DNA of 64,000 nt from Stutzerimonas stutzeri (lineage in GTDB: Bacteria > Pseudomonadota > Gammaproteobacteria > Pseudomonadales > Pseudomonadaceae): assembly GCF_013522825.1 (NCBI RefSeq), contig NZ_JAAMQZ010000003.1, positions 1 through 64,000 on the forward strand, given 5' to 3'. How positions within the stretch are numbered: position 1 is the stretch's first letter; every line of letters starts with the position of its first letter. Shown in pieces: positions 51,470-61,393 of this stretch. The notes below the pieces were generated by a model. It saw nothing but the letters and a program-made list of their open reading frames with translations. It was not told where the DNA came from and did not search any database. A program made the position numbers and the translations under genes.

Positions 51470-51497
51470 AAACCCGTGGCCGTCTGGCCACGGGTTT
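51470..51497 (-). terminator. intrinsic terminator inside the TAXI-TRAP operon
   Basis: AAACCCGTGGCC pairs with GGCCACGGGTTT (12 base pairs, 4-base loop) and is followed on the minus strand by T residues. It lies after the TAXI gene and 32 bases before the permease start, so it should reduce permease expression relative to the binding protein. Confidence 0.85.
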
Positions 51498-51517
51498 CAC
51501 GATGCACTGAGCTGCAG

Positions 51518-51541
51518 GCCTGGCGGCATGCGCCGTCAGGC
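51518..51541 (-). repeat. 3' hairpin of the TAXI gene, shared with pstS
   Basis: GCCTGACGGC pairs imperfectly with GCCGCCAGGC, starting 8 bases after the stop. The same element follows pstS at 32682-32703. Confidence 0.85.
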
Positions 51542-51549
51542 TCTGGCTG

Positions 51550-52515
51550 TTACAGCCAGCCACGCTCCTTGTAGTAACGCTCGGCACCTTCATGCAGCGG
51601 CGCGGTCAGGCCGACCTTGATCATGTCCTCGGGCTTGAGATCCTTGAACGCCGGGTGCAGGCGCTGGAAGCGATCGATGTTCTCGAACACCGACTTGACC
51701 AGCTGATAGACCACGTCGGCATCGACCTTGGCGCTGGTCGACAGCACTGCCTTGCCGCCGATGGATTGGGTAGCCGAGTCATTGCCCTTGTACAGCCCGC
51801 CGGGGATCTCGGCCTTGGTGTAGTAGGTTTTCTCGGCCAGCAGTTTGTCGATCGCCTCGCCGGTAATCGGCACCAGCACGGCATCGACGGTAGTGGTCGC
51901 TTCCTGGATGGCGCCGTTGGGATGCCCGACGAAGTAGGTCATGGCGTCGATGTTGTTGTCGCTCAGGGCGCTGGCCTGCTCGGCCGGCTTGAGTTCGGAG
52001 GCAAGGCTGTAGACCGACTTGTCCCAACCCTTGACCTGCATGATCTCTTCGAGCGTATCGCGCTGGCCCGAACCCGGATTGCCGATGTTGACGCGCTTGC
52101 CCTTCAGGTCGTCCAGCCCCTTGATGTTGGCATCGCGGCGAGCGAGAACGGTAAACACTTCGCTCTGCAGGGAGAAGACTGCACGCAGATCACCCATCGC
52201 ACCTTCTTTCTCGAACGGTGCAATGCCTTCCATCGCCTTGTATTGATGGTCCGACTGCATGATGCCGAAGTTGAACTCGCCGCTACGCAGGCCGTTGACG
52301 TTGGCAACACCGCCACCGCTGGCCGGCGCGTTGCACTTGAGGTTTTCGGCATTGCGATTGACGAAGCGGCAGATCGACTGGCCGGCCACGTAATAAACGC
52401 CGGTCTGGCCGCCAGTGCCGATGGTGACGAATCGCTCTTGCGCCTGAGCCATGCCGCTCAGACCAGTCCCCGCCAACGCGGCGGAAAATATCCATGCCAA
52501 GGATTTGCCTTTCAT
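51550..52515 (-). CDS. TAXI family TRAP solute-binding protein
   Basis: Periplasmic binding protein of 321 residues with a signal peptide (MKGKSLAWIFSAALAGTGLS...AQA). The N-terminus FVTIGTGGQTGVYYVAGQSI and the region ASGGGVANVNGLRSGEFNFG are typical of TAXI proteins. It is the first gene of the transporter operon. The 538-base gap upstream (52516-53053) has no gene I can support, only a short tandem repeat near its right end. Confidence 0.92.
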   Translation of the reverse strand: MKGKSLAWIFSAALAGTGLSGMAQAQERFVTIGTGGQTGVYYVAGQSICRFVNRNAENLKCNAPASGGGVANVNGLRSGEFNFGIMQSDHQYKAMEGIAPFEKEGAMGDLRAVFSLQSEVFTVLARRDANIKGLDDLKGKRVNIGNPGSGQRDTLEEIMQVKGWDKSVYSLASELKPAEQASALSDNNIDAMTYFVGHPNGAIQEATTTVDAVLVPITGEAIDKLLAEKTYYTKAEIPGGLYKGNDSATQSIGGKAVLSTSAKVDADVVYQLVKSVFENIDRFQRLHPAFKDLKPEDMIKVGLTAPLHEGAERYYKERGWL

Positions 52516-52942
52516 GGATTCACTCCTTATTGGTTGTTTTGGATTTGTCCCACCCGGCCTCGTGAGCCTTCGCGAGAAGTTCGGAGTCTAGCAGGCCATC
52601 GACATTTTACGACCAGCACAATCAAGTCCTGATCGTACCGATCGAGGGGCTCCAGCCGCACATCAGTCTCATCCCGCCTGAGCGGTATGACCCGCCAGCC
52701 GTACTGCCGTTCCCCTCATAAACGCGGCCCCGTGAACCATCACAGCTCGCGGACAGCGCAGCTGTCGCCAGAATACTGGCGCATCGACCCTGCACCCACG
52801 CTGATATCCATAAAATTGTCACGAGCCCCCTTTAACCTGAAGCGGCAAAAGACGATGATGTGCATGCGAACCTGTTCCGGATGAAGACCATCGAAGTCCC
52901 CAATACCCGAAACCAGAGCGCACACGCTTCAACGCAACATCG

Positions 52943-52969
52943 AAAGATAAAAAGATAAAAAGATAAAAG
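52943..52969. repeat. AT-rich 9-base tandem repeat
   Basis: Three consecutive copies of AAAGATAAA occur in an otherwise GC-rich region, 85 bases before the chemoreceptor start codon. Confidence 0.9.
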
Positions 52970-53053
52970 AACACGCAGCCCATGGCGGGCCTGCGCGTCG
53001 CGTAAGAATCGCCTTGCATTCGTCCTCCTCCAACCATGGAAGGTAGCGCCAAT

Positions 53054-54643
53054 ATGCGAGTAAACCTGCCGCTCAGCGGACGCGAAATCACCGTCGGTGA
53101 TAATGCCAATATTCTTTCGACCACCAACCTCAACGGTCAAATCACCTACGCCAACCCGGACTTCATCGATATATGCGGCTTCAATGAGGCAGAGCTGCTC
53201 GGCCAGCCGCACAATCTGGTACGGCATCCGGACATGCCGGCAGAGGCCTTCAAGGATCTGTGGCAGAGCGTCCGCGCGGGGCATTCCTGGATGGGCGTGG
53301 TCAAGAATCGCTGCAAGAACGGCGATCATTATTGGGTCAGCGCTTTCGTCACACCCATCAGCCGCGACGGCCAGGTGGTCGAATACCAGTCCGTGCGGGT
53401 CAAGCCGCAACCCGAGCAGATCCGCGCCGCCGAAGCGCTCTACGGCGATCTGCAAAACAAGCGTCGACCACGCGCCTTGCGCCGCCGCTGGATGCCTGAT
53501 TTCTGTGCCAAGGCCAGCCTGCTTGCAAGCCTGGGTGCGGCGGGCGGCATTGGTATTGGCGCGCTGCTTGGTGATCTCGCGGCTCTGCCCGCTATCCTCA
53601 GCGCCGCCGCCGGTGCGCTGCTGGCCGCCGCCCTGGTGGCGTATGCCCTGACGCCGCTGCGGCGGCTGGCGGCTCAGGCCCGACAGATCGCCAGCAACCC
53701 GTACAGCCAATGGGTGTACACCGGGCGCAAGGACGAGATTGGCGAAATCGCCTTCGCCATGAAACTGATGGAAACCGAATCCGGCGCCATGGTCGGGCGC
53801 ATCACCGATGCCAGCCATCAACTGAGTGACAATGCCCGCACCTTGCTGACCGCCATGCAGAGCAGCAGCCAGAGCGCCACACGCCAGCAACAGGATACCG
53901 ATCAGGTGGCTACCGCCATCGCGCAAATGGTCGCCAGTATGCAGGAAGTCGCCAACAGCACGCAGCTCACCGCCGAAGTCACGGCGCGGGCACACGACGA
54001 GTCGGATGCCGGTCGCCAGGTGGTAAGCCGCACCGGCAGCAGCATCACCCGTCTGGCCAATGATATCCAGCATGCTGCCGAGGCCATTCAGGAAGTGGAA
54101 ACCCGCAGTCTGGATATCAGCCGCATGCTTGACGTGATTCGCGGCATCGCCGAACAGACCAACCTGCTTGCACTCAACGCGGCCATCGAGGCGGCACGCG
54201 CCGGCGAACAAGGCCGGGGCTTCGCGGTGGTCGCCGACGAAGTACGTGGACTGGCCTCACGCACCACGTCGGCAACCGCCGAGATCCAGACCATGATCGC
54301 CACCCTGCAGGCGGGCTCGCGACATGCGGTGGACGTCATGCAGCACAGCCGCGAGCAGGCCGAACACAGCGTCGCCCATGCCGGCGAAGCGGATCAGGCG
54401 CTGCAGGGCATCAATGCCAGGGTGGGTGAGATCAGCGCCATGGGCGCACGCATCGTCGCTGCCGTACAGCAGCAAAGCACGGCCAGCGAAGCGATCAATC
54501 AGCGCGTTGCCAGCATTCGCCAGGGCACGGACACTCAGGTCATGACGGGTTTGCAGAGCCAGGAATGCGCCGCCGACGTGGCCAGGCTGGCCGAACGCAT
54601 GCAAGGGCTCGCCCTACAGTTCTGGGGGCGTCGGCGCGCCTGA
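53054..54643 (+). CDS. Aer-like PAS chemoreceptor
   Basis: 529-residue methyl-accepting chemotaxis protein. The N-terminal PAS domain (about 20-115; [19 protein letters not shown]) is of the Aer type, which binds FAD and senses redox state for energy taxis. Membrane segments lie at about 150-200 with no large periplasmic domain, then a HAMP-like link and the signalling domain (about 250-529) with the conserved hairpin [20 protein letters not shown]. It uses the ATG at 53054 with GGAAGG upstream. No C-terminal methyltransferase-docking pentapeptide is visible. Confidence 0.88.
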   Translation: MRVNLPLSGREITVGDNANILSTTNLNGQITYANPDFIDICGFNEAELLGQPHNLVRHPDMPAEAFKDLWQSVRAGHSWMGVVKNRCKNGDHYWVSAFVTPISRDGQVVEYQSVRVKPQPEQIRAAEALYGDLQNKRRPRALRRRWMPDFCAKASLLASLGAAGGIGIGALLGDLAALPAILSAAAGALLAAALVAYALTPLRRLAAQARQIASNPYSQWVYTGRKDEIGEIAFAMKLMETESGAMVGRITDASHQLSDNARTLLTAMQSSSQSATRQQQDTDQVATAIAQMVASMQEVANSTQLTAEVTARAHDESDAGRQVVSRTGSSITRLANDIQHAAEAIQEVETRSLDISRMLDVIRGIAEQTNLLALNAAIEAARAGEQGRGFAVVADEVRGLASRTTSATAEIQTMIATLQAGSRHAVDVMQHSREQAEHSVAHAGEADQALQGINARVGEISAMGARIVAAVQQQSTASEAINQRVASIRQGTDTQVMTGLQSQECAADVARLAERMQGLALQFWGRRRA

Positions 54644-54680
54644 GCGGGGCTGCGAGGCCCGAAGTGCTCGAAGCACACCC

Positions 54681-56093
54681 CTACGAAGCACTCGGCGCAA
54701 AGCGTACCCGCACCAGTAGACCGCCCAGCGGCCCTGCTTCCAGTCCGATGGAGGCCCGGTGGGCACGACTGATCTCGCCGACGATCGCCAATCCGAGCCC
54801 CGCGCCCTGGCCGCGGCTGTCGCGGCGATAAAAGCGCGCGAAGACCTTGTCGCACTCGTCCGGCGGGATTCCCGGCCCGTCGTCCTCGACTTCAAGTATT
54901 CCCGGCGCACGCACCCGCAACACCACGTTGCCGCCCACCGGCGTATGCGCCAGCGCGTTGTCGACCAGGTTGCTCAACAGCTCGCTGAGCAGCGTCGGCT
55001 CACCCCTGATCCACACCGGCTGCTCCGCCTCCAGCGCCAGCGCCACCCCGCGCTCGTGCGCCAGCGCGGCCATTGCCAGGCCAAGTTCGCGGGCCAGCTG
55101 CGACAGGTCGAGGCGCTGCGCGCCGCCCTCGGCCACCGCCTGCGCGCCACTCTCGATGCGAGCCAGCGAGAGCAGCTGATTGGCCAGATGGATGACCCGG
55201 TCGGTGGTCTGCCCGGCTTCCTCCAGGGTCCTGCGCCAGGTCGCCGGATCGGGTTCGCGCAGCCCCAGCTCGATGCGCGCCTTGAGCGCCGCCAGCGGCG
55301 TGCGCAGTTCATGGGAGGCATCGGCGATAAAACGCGCTTGCCGTTCGAACTGCCCGCGCAGGCGCTCGGTGAAATGGTTGAGCGAAGCCACCAGCGGCAT
55401 CAGTTCCCGCTGTACACCGAGCGGTGGCAAAGGGCGCAAATCGTCGGGCTGGCGCTGTTCGACTTGCTCCCCGAGCTTACCCAGCGGGCGCAACGCCACG
55501 CTGATCGCCAGCCACACCAGCAGCAACGCCGCCAGGGCGAGCGAACCGATGCGCCAGAGGGTGCCGATGAGCAGGTCGCGCGCCATGCGCTCGCGCGCAC
55601 CCTGCGTCTCGGCGACACGGATCTCGGCCATGCCATTGTGGCCCGGCTCGGTAACCGGCTGCAGCAGGCTGACCAGGCGCACGCCCTGTCCTTCGTACTT
55701 GCCATCATAGAAGCGCGCCAGCGCCGGATAGTCGTCGGTACGCGGCGTATTCGGTGGCGGCGCCGGCAATTTCTCGTAGCCCGAGACCAGTCGCCCCTGG
55801 ATATCCAGCACCTGGTAATAGATACGTCCGGCACTGTCGTAGGCGAAGGAATCCAGTGCAACGTAAGGCACATTGGCCCGTAGCTGGCCGTCACTGGCCA
55901 CCAGCCCGGCGGCGATGGCGCGAGCCGAGGCCAGCAGCGTCCGGTCATAAGCGGTGTCGGCGGCGGCGCGCCCGTTCCAGTAGGCGCTGATGCCCGCGAC
56001 CAGCATCAACAGCGCCAGGACGACCGTCAGGCGGCGCAGCAGCCCGGCGCGCAAGCTGCCCAGCTTCGGCGGGGTCGCTTCCACCTCACTCAT
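54681..56093 (-). CDS. tctE: sensor histidine kinase TctE
   Basis: Sensor of the tricarboxylate two-component system. The 470-residue protein has a membrane helix (about 18-37), a periplasmic sensing domain (about 40-178), a second helix (about 182-202), HAMP, the H-box ASHELRTPLAALKAR with His-261, and the ATPase domain with a DDGPGIPP G-box. It overlaps tctD by 8 bases (start at 56093). It faces the chemoreceptor gene across 37 bases. Confidence 0.93.
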   Translation of the reverse strand: MSEVEATPPKLGSLRAGLLRRLTVVLALLMLVAGISAYWNGRAAADTAYDRTLLASARAIAAGLVASDGQLRANVPYVALDSFAYDSAGRIYYQVLDIQGRLVSGYEKLPAPPPNTPRTDDYPALARFYDGKYEGQGVRLVSLLQPVTEPGHNGMAEIRVAETQGARERMARDLLIGTLWRIGSLALAALLLVWLAISVALRPLGKLGEQVEQRQPDDLRPLPPLGVQRELMPLVASLNHFTERLRGQFERQARFIADASHELRTPLAALKARIELGLREPDPATWRRTLEEAGQTTDRVIHLANQLLSLARIESGAQAVAEGGAQRLDLSQLARELGLAMAALAHERGVALALEAEQPVWIRGEPTLLSELLSNLVDNALAHTPVGGNVVLRVRAPGILEVEDDGPGIPPDECDKVFARFYRRDSRGQGAGLGLAIVGEISRAHRASIGLEAGPLGGLLVRVRFAPSAS

Positions 56094-56757
56094 CCGTGGT
56101 TTCAAGCAGATAGCCCAGGCCGCGGAAGGTGACGATGCGCACCGCGCCGCCCTCAAGCTTCTTGCGCAGCCGATGGATGTAGATCTCGATCGCATCGGCG
56201 CTGGCGTCCTGGTCCAGGCCGAACACCTGCGCCGCCAGCTGATCCTTGCTCATGACCCGCCCGGGCCGTGCGATCAGCGCCTCGAGCACGCCCTGTTCCC
56301 GCGAGGTCAGGCTCAGCGGCTGCTGGTCCAGGCTGAAGCGCCGCGCATCCAGATCGTGAACCAGTGCCCCACAACGCTGCTGGCGCTCGCCACCGGCGAC
56401 GCTGCGGCGCAACAGCGCCTTGACCCGCGCTTCCAGTTCGGCCAGCTCGAAGGGCTTGGCCAGATAATCATCCGCGCCCAGATTCAGCCCGTGAACCCGA
56501 TCGCTCACCTCGCTGCGTGCCGTGAGCATCAGCACCGGCAGGGTCTTGCCGCGCCCGCGCAGACGCGCCAACACCTGAAAGCCATCCAACCGGGGCAGGC
56601 CGACGTCAAGGATCGCCAGGGCGTAGTCCTCGCTGGCGAGGGCGAGATCGGCGGCGACACCATCGTGCAGCACATCGACCGTCCAGCCCGCCGCACGCAA
56701 CGCTTGGGCCACGCTTTCAGCGAGCTGTAGGTGATCTTCCACCAGGAGAATTCGCAT
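56086..56757 (-). CDS. tctD: response regulator TctD
   Basis: OmpR-type regulator of 223 residues: receiver domain (1-115) with the phospho-acceptor Asp-51 in AILDVGLPRLDG, and a C-terminal winged helix (about 125-220). It is divergent from the opdH porin gene, which with tctCBA is the expected target. It precedes tctE in an overlapping operon. Confidence 0.94.
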   Translation of the reverse strand: MRILLVEDHLQLAESVAQALRAAGWTVDVLHDGVAADLALASEDYALAILDVGLPRLDGFQVLARLRGRGKTLPVLMLTARSEVSDRVHGLNLGADDYLAKPFELAELEARVKALLRRSVAGGERQQRCGALVHDLDARRFSLDQQPLSLTSREQGVLEALIARPGRVMSKDQLAAQVFGLDQDASADAIEIYIHRLRKKLEGGAVRIVTFRGLGYLLETTDE

Positions 56758-56931
56758 TGGCGCTCTCTGCCTTTCACCGAATCGACGGCCAGTGTAACGG
56801 CAAGTCAGCCAGTACTTGCAACGCTGAAAGCCTGGCGAAAGCTTGAGCGCCTAGGATCGCTCACAGGTGGCTCGAACCACCGGATGCGGCGCAGCGCCGC
56901 ACACTAACAAGAACAATGACGGAGACACCCG

Positions 56932-58188
56932 ATGCTGAAGATCAGCGGATCCACGCAAGCTCGTCTTGCCCTGGCCATTACGACCGCCACCCTGGCGTCA
57001 CTGGCCCAGGCCGGTTTCATCGAAGACAGCAGCGCAACCCTGCACACCCACAATATCTATCTCAACCGTGACTTCCGTGAAGGCGATGGCCAGGCCAAAC
57101 GCGAGGAATGGGCGCAAGGCTTGCTGCTCGACATCAGGTCCGGCTATACCGAAGGCGATGTCGGCTTCGGCCTCGACGCGCTGGGCATGCTCGGTATCAA
57201 GCTCGACTCAGGGCGCGGGCGCAGCGGTACCGACCTGCTGCCGGTGAGCGAGGATGGCAGTACTCCGGACACGTTCAGCCGCCTGGGGCTGACCGCCAAG
57301 GTCCGGTTCTCCGAGACCGAACTTCGCTACGGCTCGCATATTCCCGAGTTGCCGGTGGTCAAGGCCAGCACCAGCCGCACCCTGCCGCAGATCTACGAAG
57401 GCGGCCTGCTGACTTCCGACGAACTGCAGAACCTGACCTTCACCGGCGGGCGGCTGGACAAGGTCATCGACCGTTCCTCGACCAATTCCGAAGACCTCGC
57501 GCTGAACAACAAGAACAGCCGCTTCGCTCGTAGCGCCCAGGCCGATCATTTGGTCCTGGCCGGTATCGACTACAGGTTCAGCGACAAGATCACCGGCCGC
57601 TATTACTTCGCCGACCTCGACGACATCTACCGCCAGCACTTCTTCGGCCTGCTCGCCGAACAGCCCGTAGGGCCCGGTAAACTGAGCGCCGACCTGCGCG
57701 TGAGTCTGAGCAAGGACAGCGGTGCGGCCAACGCCGGCAAGATCGACAACCAGGCCTGGAACGGCATGCTCGGCTACAGCCTGAACGGCCACAAGGTCAG
57801 CCTCGCCTACCAGCAGATGCGCGGCGATACCGGCTTTGCCTATGTCGACGGCAGCGACCCCTTCCTGGTCAACTTCGTGCAGATCAACGACTTCGCCAAT
57901 GCCGACGAGCGCTCCTGGCAGGCGCGCTACGACTACAACTTCGCCGCCATCGGCGTGCCCGGCCTGACCTTCCTGACCCGCTACATTTCCGGCGACCATG
58001 CCGAGATGGCCGGCAGTACCGCCAAAGGCGGCGAGTGGGAGCGCGATATCGAGTTCAAGTACGTGGTCCAGAGCGGGCCGCTGAAAGACGTCTCCATCCG
58101 TCTGCGCAACGCCATGTTCCGCTCCGATTTCGCCCGTGACGCCGATGAGAACCGCTTGATCGTCAGCTACAGCCTGCCGATCTGGTAA
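56932..58188 (+). CDS. opdH: OprD family porin, probably tricarboxylate porin OpdH
   Basis: Outer-membrane channel of 418 residues with a signal peptide (MLKISGSTQARLALAITTAT...AQA) and a series of beta-strands ending in an aromatic C-terminal residue (SYSLPIW). OprD-family features include GFIEDSSATLHTHNIYLNRD near the N-terminus. The position next to tctCBA and tctDE supports a role in citrate/cis-aconitate entry, as for OpdH of P. aeruginosa. GGAG lies at 56922-56925. The 174-base gap to tctD should hold the TctD-controlled promoter. Confidence 0.92.
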   Translation: MLKISGSTQARLALAITTATLASLAQAGFIEDSSATLHTHNIYLNRDFREGDGQAKREEWAQGLLLDIRSGYTEGDVGFGLDALGMLGIKLDSGRGRSGTDLLPVSEDGSTPDTFSRLGLTAKVRFSETELRYGSHIPELPVVKASTSRTLPQIYEGGLLTSDELQNLTFTGGRLDKVIDRSSTNSEDLALNNKNSRFARSAQADHLVLAGIDYRFSDKITGRYYFADLDDIYRQHFFGLLAEQPVGPGKLSADLRVSLSKDSGAANAGKIDNQAWNGMLGYSLNGHKVSLAYQQMRGDTGFAYVDGSDPFLVNFVQINDFANADERSWQARYDYNFAAIGVPGLTFLTRYISGDHAEMAGSTAKGGEWERDIEFKYVVQSGPLKDVSIRLRNAMFRSDFARDADENRLIVSYSLPIW

Positions 58189-58222
58189 CACACAGAACAA
58201 CACTCCAATGGAGAACCGCCCG

Positions 58223-59203
58223 ATGAAAACGCCCCTGTTCGCCACCCTGCTGGCCGCCACCTGCCTGTCCCTCGCCGGCCCCGTCGTCGCCGAGGAACCG
58301 CGCCGCCCCGAGTGCATCGCCCCGGCCGCGCCCGGTGGCGGTTTCGACTTGACCTGCAAACTGGCGCAAAGCGCGCTGGTGCAAAGCAAACTGCTGAAGG
58401 CGCCGATGCGCGTCACCTACATGCCCGGTGGCGTCGGCGCGGTGGCCTACAACGCCGTGGTCGCCCAGCGCCCATCCGAAGCCGGCACCATCACCGCCTT
58501 TTCCAGCGGCTCGCTGCTCAACCTGGCCCAGGGCAAGTTCGGGCGCTTCGACGAAAGCGCGGTGAAATGGCTCGCTGGCGTCGGCACCAGCTACGGTGCA
58601 CTGGCCGTGCGCAACGACTCCCCGCTCAAGAGCCTCGACGACCTGGTCAAGGCCCTCAAGGACAATCCGGGCAAGGTGGTGATCGGCTCCGGTGGCACCG
58701 TGGGCAGCCAGGACTGGATGCAAACCGCGCTGATCGCCCGCGCTGCCGGCATCAATCCGCGTGAACTGCGTTACGTGGCGATGGAAGGTGGTGGCGAACT
58801 GGCCACGGCGCTGCTCGGTGGTCATATCCAGGTCGCCAGTACCGACATCTCCGACTCCGTACCGCACATCGAAAGCGGCGACATGCGCATCCTCGCGGTG
58901 TTCTCCGAAGAGCGCCTGCCGGGCGATGTAGTGGCCAACATCCCGACCGCCAGGGAACAAGGCTACGAGGTGATCTGGCCGGTGATCCGTGGCTTCTACG
59001 TCGGCCCGAAAGTCAGCGACGACGCCTATGCCTGGTGGAAGAGCGCCTTCGACCAGTTGCTGGCGTCCGAAGACTTCGCCAGGCTGCGTGAAGACCGCGA
59101 GCTGTATCCGTTCGCCATGACCGGCGACGAACTGGACGCCTACGTGAAGAAGCAAGTCGCCCAGTACAAGGAGCTGGCCCAGGAATTCGGCCTGATCCAG
59201 TAA
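58223..59203 (+). CDS. tctC: tripartite tricarboxylate transporter binding protein TctC
   Basis: Periplasmic binding protein of 326 residues with a signal peptide (MKTPLFATLLAATCLSLAGP). PAAPGGGFDLTCKLAQ and YMPGGVGAVAYNAV are typical TTT binding-protein loops. It delivers citrate-type acids to TctAB. It starts 35 bases after opdH, with GGAG at 58210-58213. Confidence 0.93.
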   Translation: MKTPLFATLLAATCLSLAGPVVAEEPRRPECIAPAAPGGGFDLTCKLAQSALVQSKLLKAPMRVTYMPGGVGAVAYNAVVAQRPSEAGTITAFSSGSLLNLAQGKFGRFDESAVKWLAGVGTSYGALAVRNDSPLKSLDDLVKALKDNPGKVVIGSGGTVGSQDWMQTALIARAAGINPRELRYVAMEGGGELATALLGGHIQVASTDISDSVPHIESGDMRILAVFSEERLPGDVVANIPTAREQGYEVIWPVIRGFYVGPKVSDDAYAWWKSAFDQLLASEDFARLREDRELYPFAMTGDELDAYVKKQVAQYKELAQEFGLIQ

Positions 59204-59292
59204 CGCCCGACGCCAACCGCATACCACTCTCATCATTCTCTGGGCGACGCCCAGGGAATGCTTTTGCCATGCTCAAGAACGAGGGTTTCCTC

Positions 59293-59748
59293 ATGTCACA
59301 ACGCATTTTCGGTGCGGTGCTGCTGCTGGCCTGTGCCGGGCTGGGCCTCGTCGCCTGGGGCTACCACGCACCTTTCTCCTACGAGCCGGTCGGCCCACGC
59401 GCCTACCCGCTGCTGCTGTTGATCCTCATGGGTCTGGGCGCCCTCTATCTGTTGGTCAAGCCGGCCAGCACGACTTCGCCCAGCGATGAGCCGCCACTGG
59501 ATAGACATGTAATCGGCAAGGTGATCGGTTGCGTGGCGATATTCACCCTCTACGCGGCCCTGTTCGAGCCACTGGGTTTCGTGCCGGCCAGCCTGATCTT
59601 CGGCATCGCCATGGCCCGCCTGTATGAAGGCACCTGGCTCGCCAGTGTGGTTTCCGGCGTGGTGCTGGCGATTGGTCTGTACCTGCTGTTCGACAAGATC
59701 CTCGACGTGCCCCTGCCGCTCGGCATCCTTTCCGCCCTGGAGATCTGA
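59293..59748 (+). CDS. tctB: tripartite tricarboxylate transporter small permease TctB
   Basis: Membrane protein of 151 residues with four helices, the TctB length and topology. I chose the ATG at 59293 (MSQRIFGAVLLLACAGLGLV). It partners TctA in the sodium-driven TTT uptake system. Confidence 0.9.
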   Translation: MSQRIFGAVLLLACAGLGLVAWGYHAPFSYEPVGPRAYPLLLLILMGLGALYLLVKPASTTSPSDEPPLDRHVIGKVIGCVAIFTLYAALFEPLGFVPASLIFGIAMARLYEGTWLASVVSGVVLAIGLYLLFDKILDVPLPLGILSALEI

Positions 59749-59752
59749 CCCG

Positions 59753-61267
59753 ATGGATACCTTTAGCTACCTGGGCCAAGGCTTCGGCGTTGCCCTGAGC
59801 CCCTACAACCTGTTCACCGCGCTGTGCGGCACCCTGATCGGCACTATCGTCGGCCTGCTGCCGGGCCTGGGGCCGATCAACGGCGTAGCGCTGCTGATCC
59901 CGATCGCCTTCGCCCTCGGCCTGCCACCGGAAACCGCGCTGATCCTGCTCGCCGCCGTGTACCTGGGCTGCGAATACGGCGGGCGGATTTCCTCGATCCT
60001 GCTGAACATCCCCGGCGAAGCCTCGGCGGTGATGACCACCCTCGACGGCTACCCGCTGGCGCGTCAGGGCAAGGCGGGCGTGGCCCTGTCGATCTCGGCC
60101 TGGAGCTCCTTCGTCGGCGGCCTGATGGCCACCTGCGGCGTGGTGATCTTCGCCCCGCTGCTGGCGAAATGGGCGGTGGCCTTCGGCCCGGCGGAATATT
60201 TCGTGCTGATGGTGTTCGCCATCGTCTGCCTGGCGGGCATGGCCGGCAACAAACCGATGAAGACCGCGATTGCCGCCTGTATCGGCCTGTTCCTGTCCTG
60301 TGTCGGCATCGACTCCAACAGTGGCGTGTACCGTTTCACCTTCGGCAGCCTGGGCCTGGCCGATGGCATCCAGTTCGTGGTGCTGGTGCTCGGGCTGTTC
60401 TCGGTCAGCGAAATCCTCGTGCTGCTGGAGCGTACTCACCATGGCCAGAAGGCCATCGAGGCCAAGGGCCGCATGCTGTTCAACCTCAAGGAAGGCCTGT
60501 CGGTACTGGCCACCAACCTGCGCAGCGGCGCGGTCGGCTTCTTCCTGGGCATCCTGCCGGGCGCCGGTGCAACCCTGGCCAGCGCCGTGGCCTATATGAG
60601 TGAAAAGCGTCTGGCGGTGAAGGACAACACGTTCGGCAACGGCGACCTGCGCGGCCTGGCCGCTCCGGAAACCGCCAACAGCGCCTCGGCCTGCGGCTCC
60701 ATGGTACCGATGCTGACCCTCGGCGTGCCTGGCTCCGGCACCACCGCGGTGATGCTCGGCGCGCTGACGCTGTACAACATCACCCCCGGCCCGCTGCTGT
60801 TCCGCGACCAGCCGGACATCGTCTGGGGTCTGATCGCCTCGCTGTTCGTCGCCAACATCATGCTGATCGTGATGAACGTGCCGATGATCAAGGTCTTCAC
60901 CAAGATCCTCGCCGTGCCGTATTGGGCACTGGTGCCGGCCATCGCCATCATCACCTCGATCGGTGTCTACGCAGTGCACGCCACCGCATTCGACCTGTTT
61001 CTGATGATCGGCATCGGTATTGCCGGCTACATCCTGCGCAAGATGGACTTCCCGCTGTCGGCGATCCTGCTGGGCTTCATCCTCGGCGGGCTGATGGAGC
61101 AGAACCTGCGTCGCGCCCTGTCGATCTCCGACGGCAATCTCGGCATTCTGTTCGCCAGCCCGATCACCTGGGGCGTCTGGAGCCTGGTGGCGCTGATGAT
61201 CGCCCTGCCGATATGGCGTACCTGGCGCGCCCGCCGCCAGCGGCTGGCTCAACCCATGGGCGCCTGA
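59753..61267 (+). CDS. tctA: tripartite tricarboxylate transporter large permease TctA
   Basis: 504 residues with about 11-12 membrane helices. GTIVGLLPGLGPINGVALL near the N-terminus and the repeat LGVPGSGTTAVMLGALTLY are the duplicated TctA motifs. The ATG at 59753 lies 4 bases after the tctB stop, with GGAG at 59739-59742, so the two are coupled. Confidence 0.94.
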   Translation: MDTFSYLGQGFGVALSPYNLFTALCGTLIGTIVGLLPGLGPINGVALLIPIAFALGLPPETALILLAAVYLGCEYGGRISSILLNIPGEASAVMTTLDGYPLARQGKAGVALSISAWSSFVGGLMATCGVVIFAPLLAKWAVAFGPAEYFVLMVFAIVCLAGMAGNKPMKTAIAACIGLFLSCVGIDSNSGVYRFTFGSLGLADGIQFVVLVLGLFSVSEILVLLERTHHGQKAIEAKGRMLFNLKEGLSVLATNLRSGAVGFFLGILPGAGATLASAVAYMSEKRLAVKDNTFGNGDLRGLAAPETANSASACGSMVPMLTLGVPGSGTTAVMLGALTLYNITPGPLLFRDQPDIVWGLIASLFVANIMLIVMNVPMIKVFTKILAVPYWALVPAIAIITSIGVYAVHATAFDLFLMIGIGIAGYILRKMDFPLSAILLGFILGGLMEQNLRRALSISDGNLGILFASPITWGVWSLVALMIALPIWRTWRARRQRLAQPMGA

Positions 61268-61304
61268 CCCGTAGGGCGGGTTGCAATCCGCCCGCACGCC
61301 TCCT

Positions 61305-61368
61305 GTAGGAGAGCCATACCCGCGAACCTCGGCCATCCAGGTGCATCGCGGGCATGGCCCGCTCCTAC
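61305..61368. repeat. REP element
   Basis: GTAGGAGAGCCATACCCGCGA faces TCGCGGGCATGGCCCGCTCC in the gap between tctA and the AbrB-family gene. A smaller GGGCGG/CCGCCC palindrome lies just before it (61274-61293). Confidence 0.75.
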
Positions 61369-61393
61369 CACCAGACAACGCCAAGGAAGCCCA

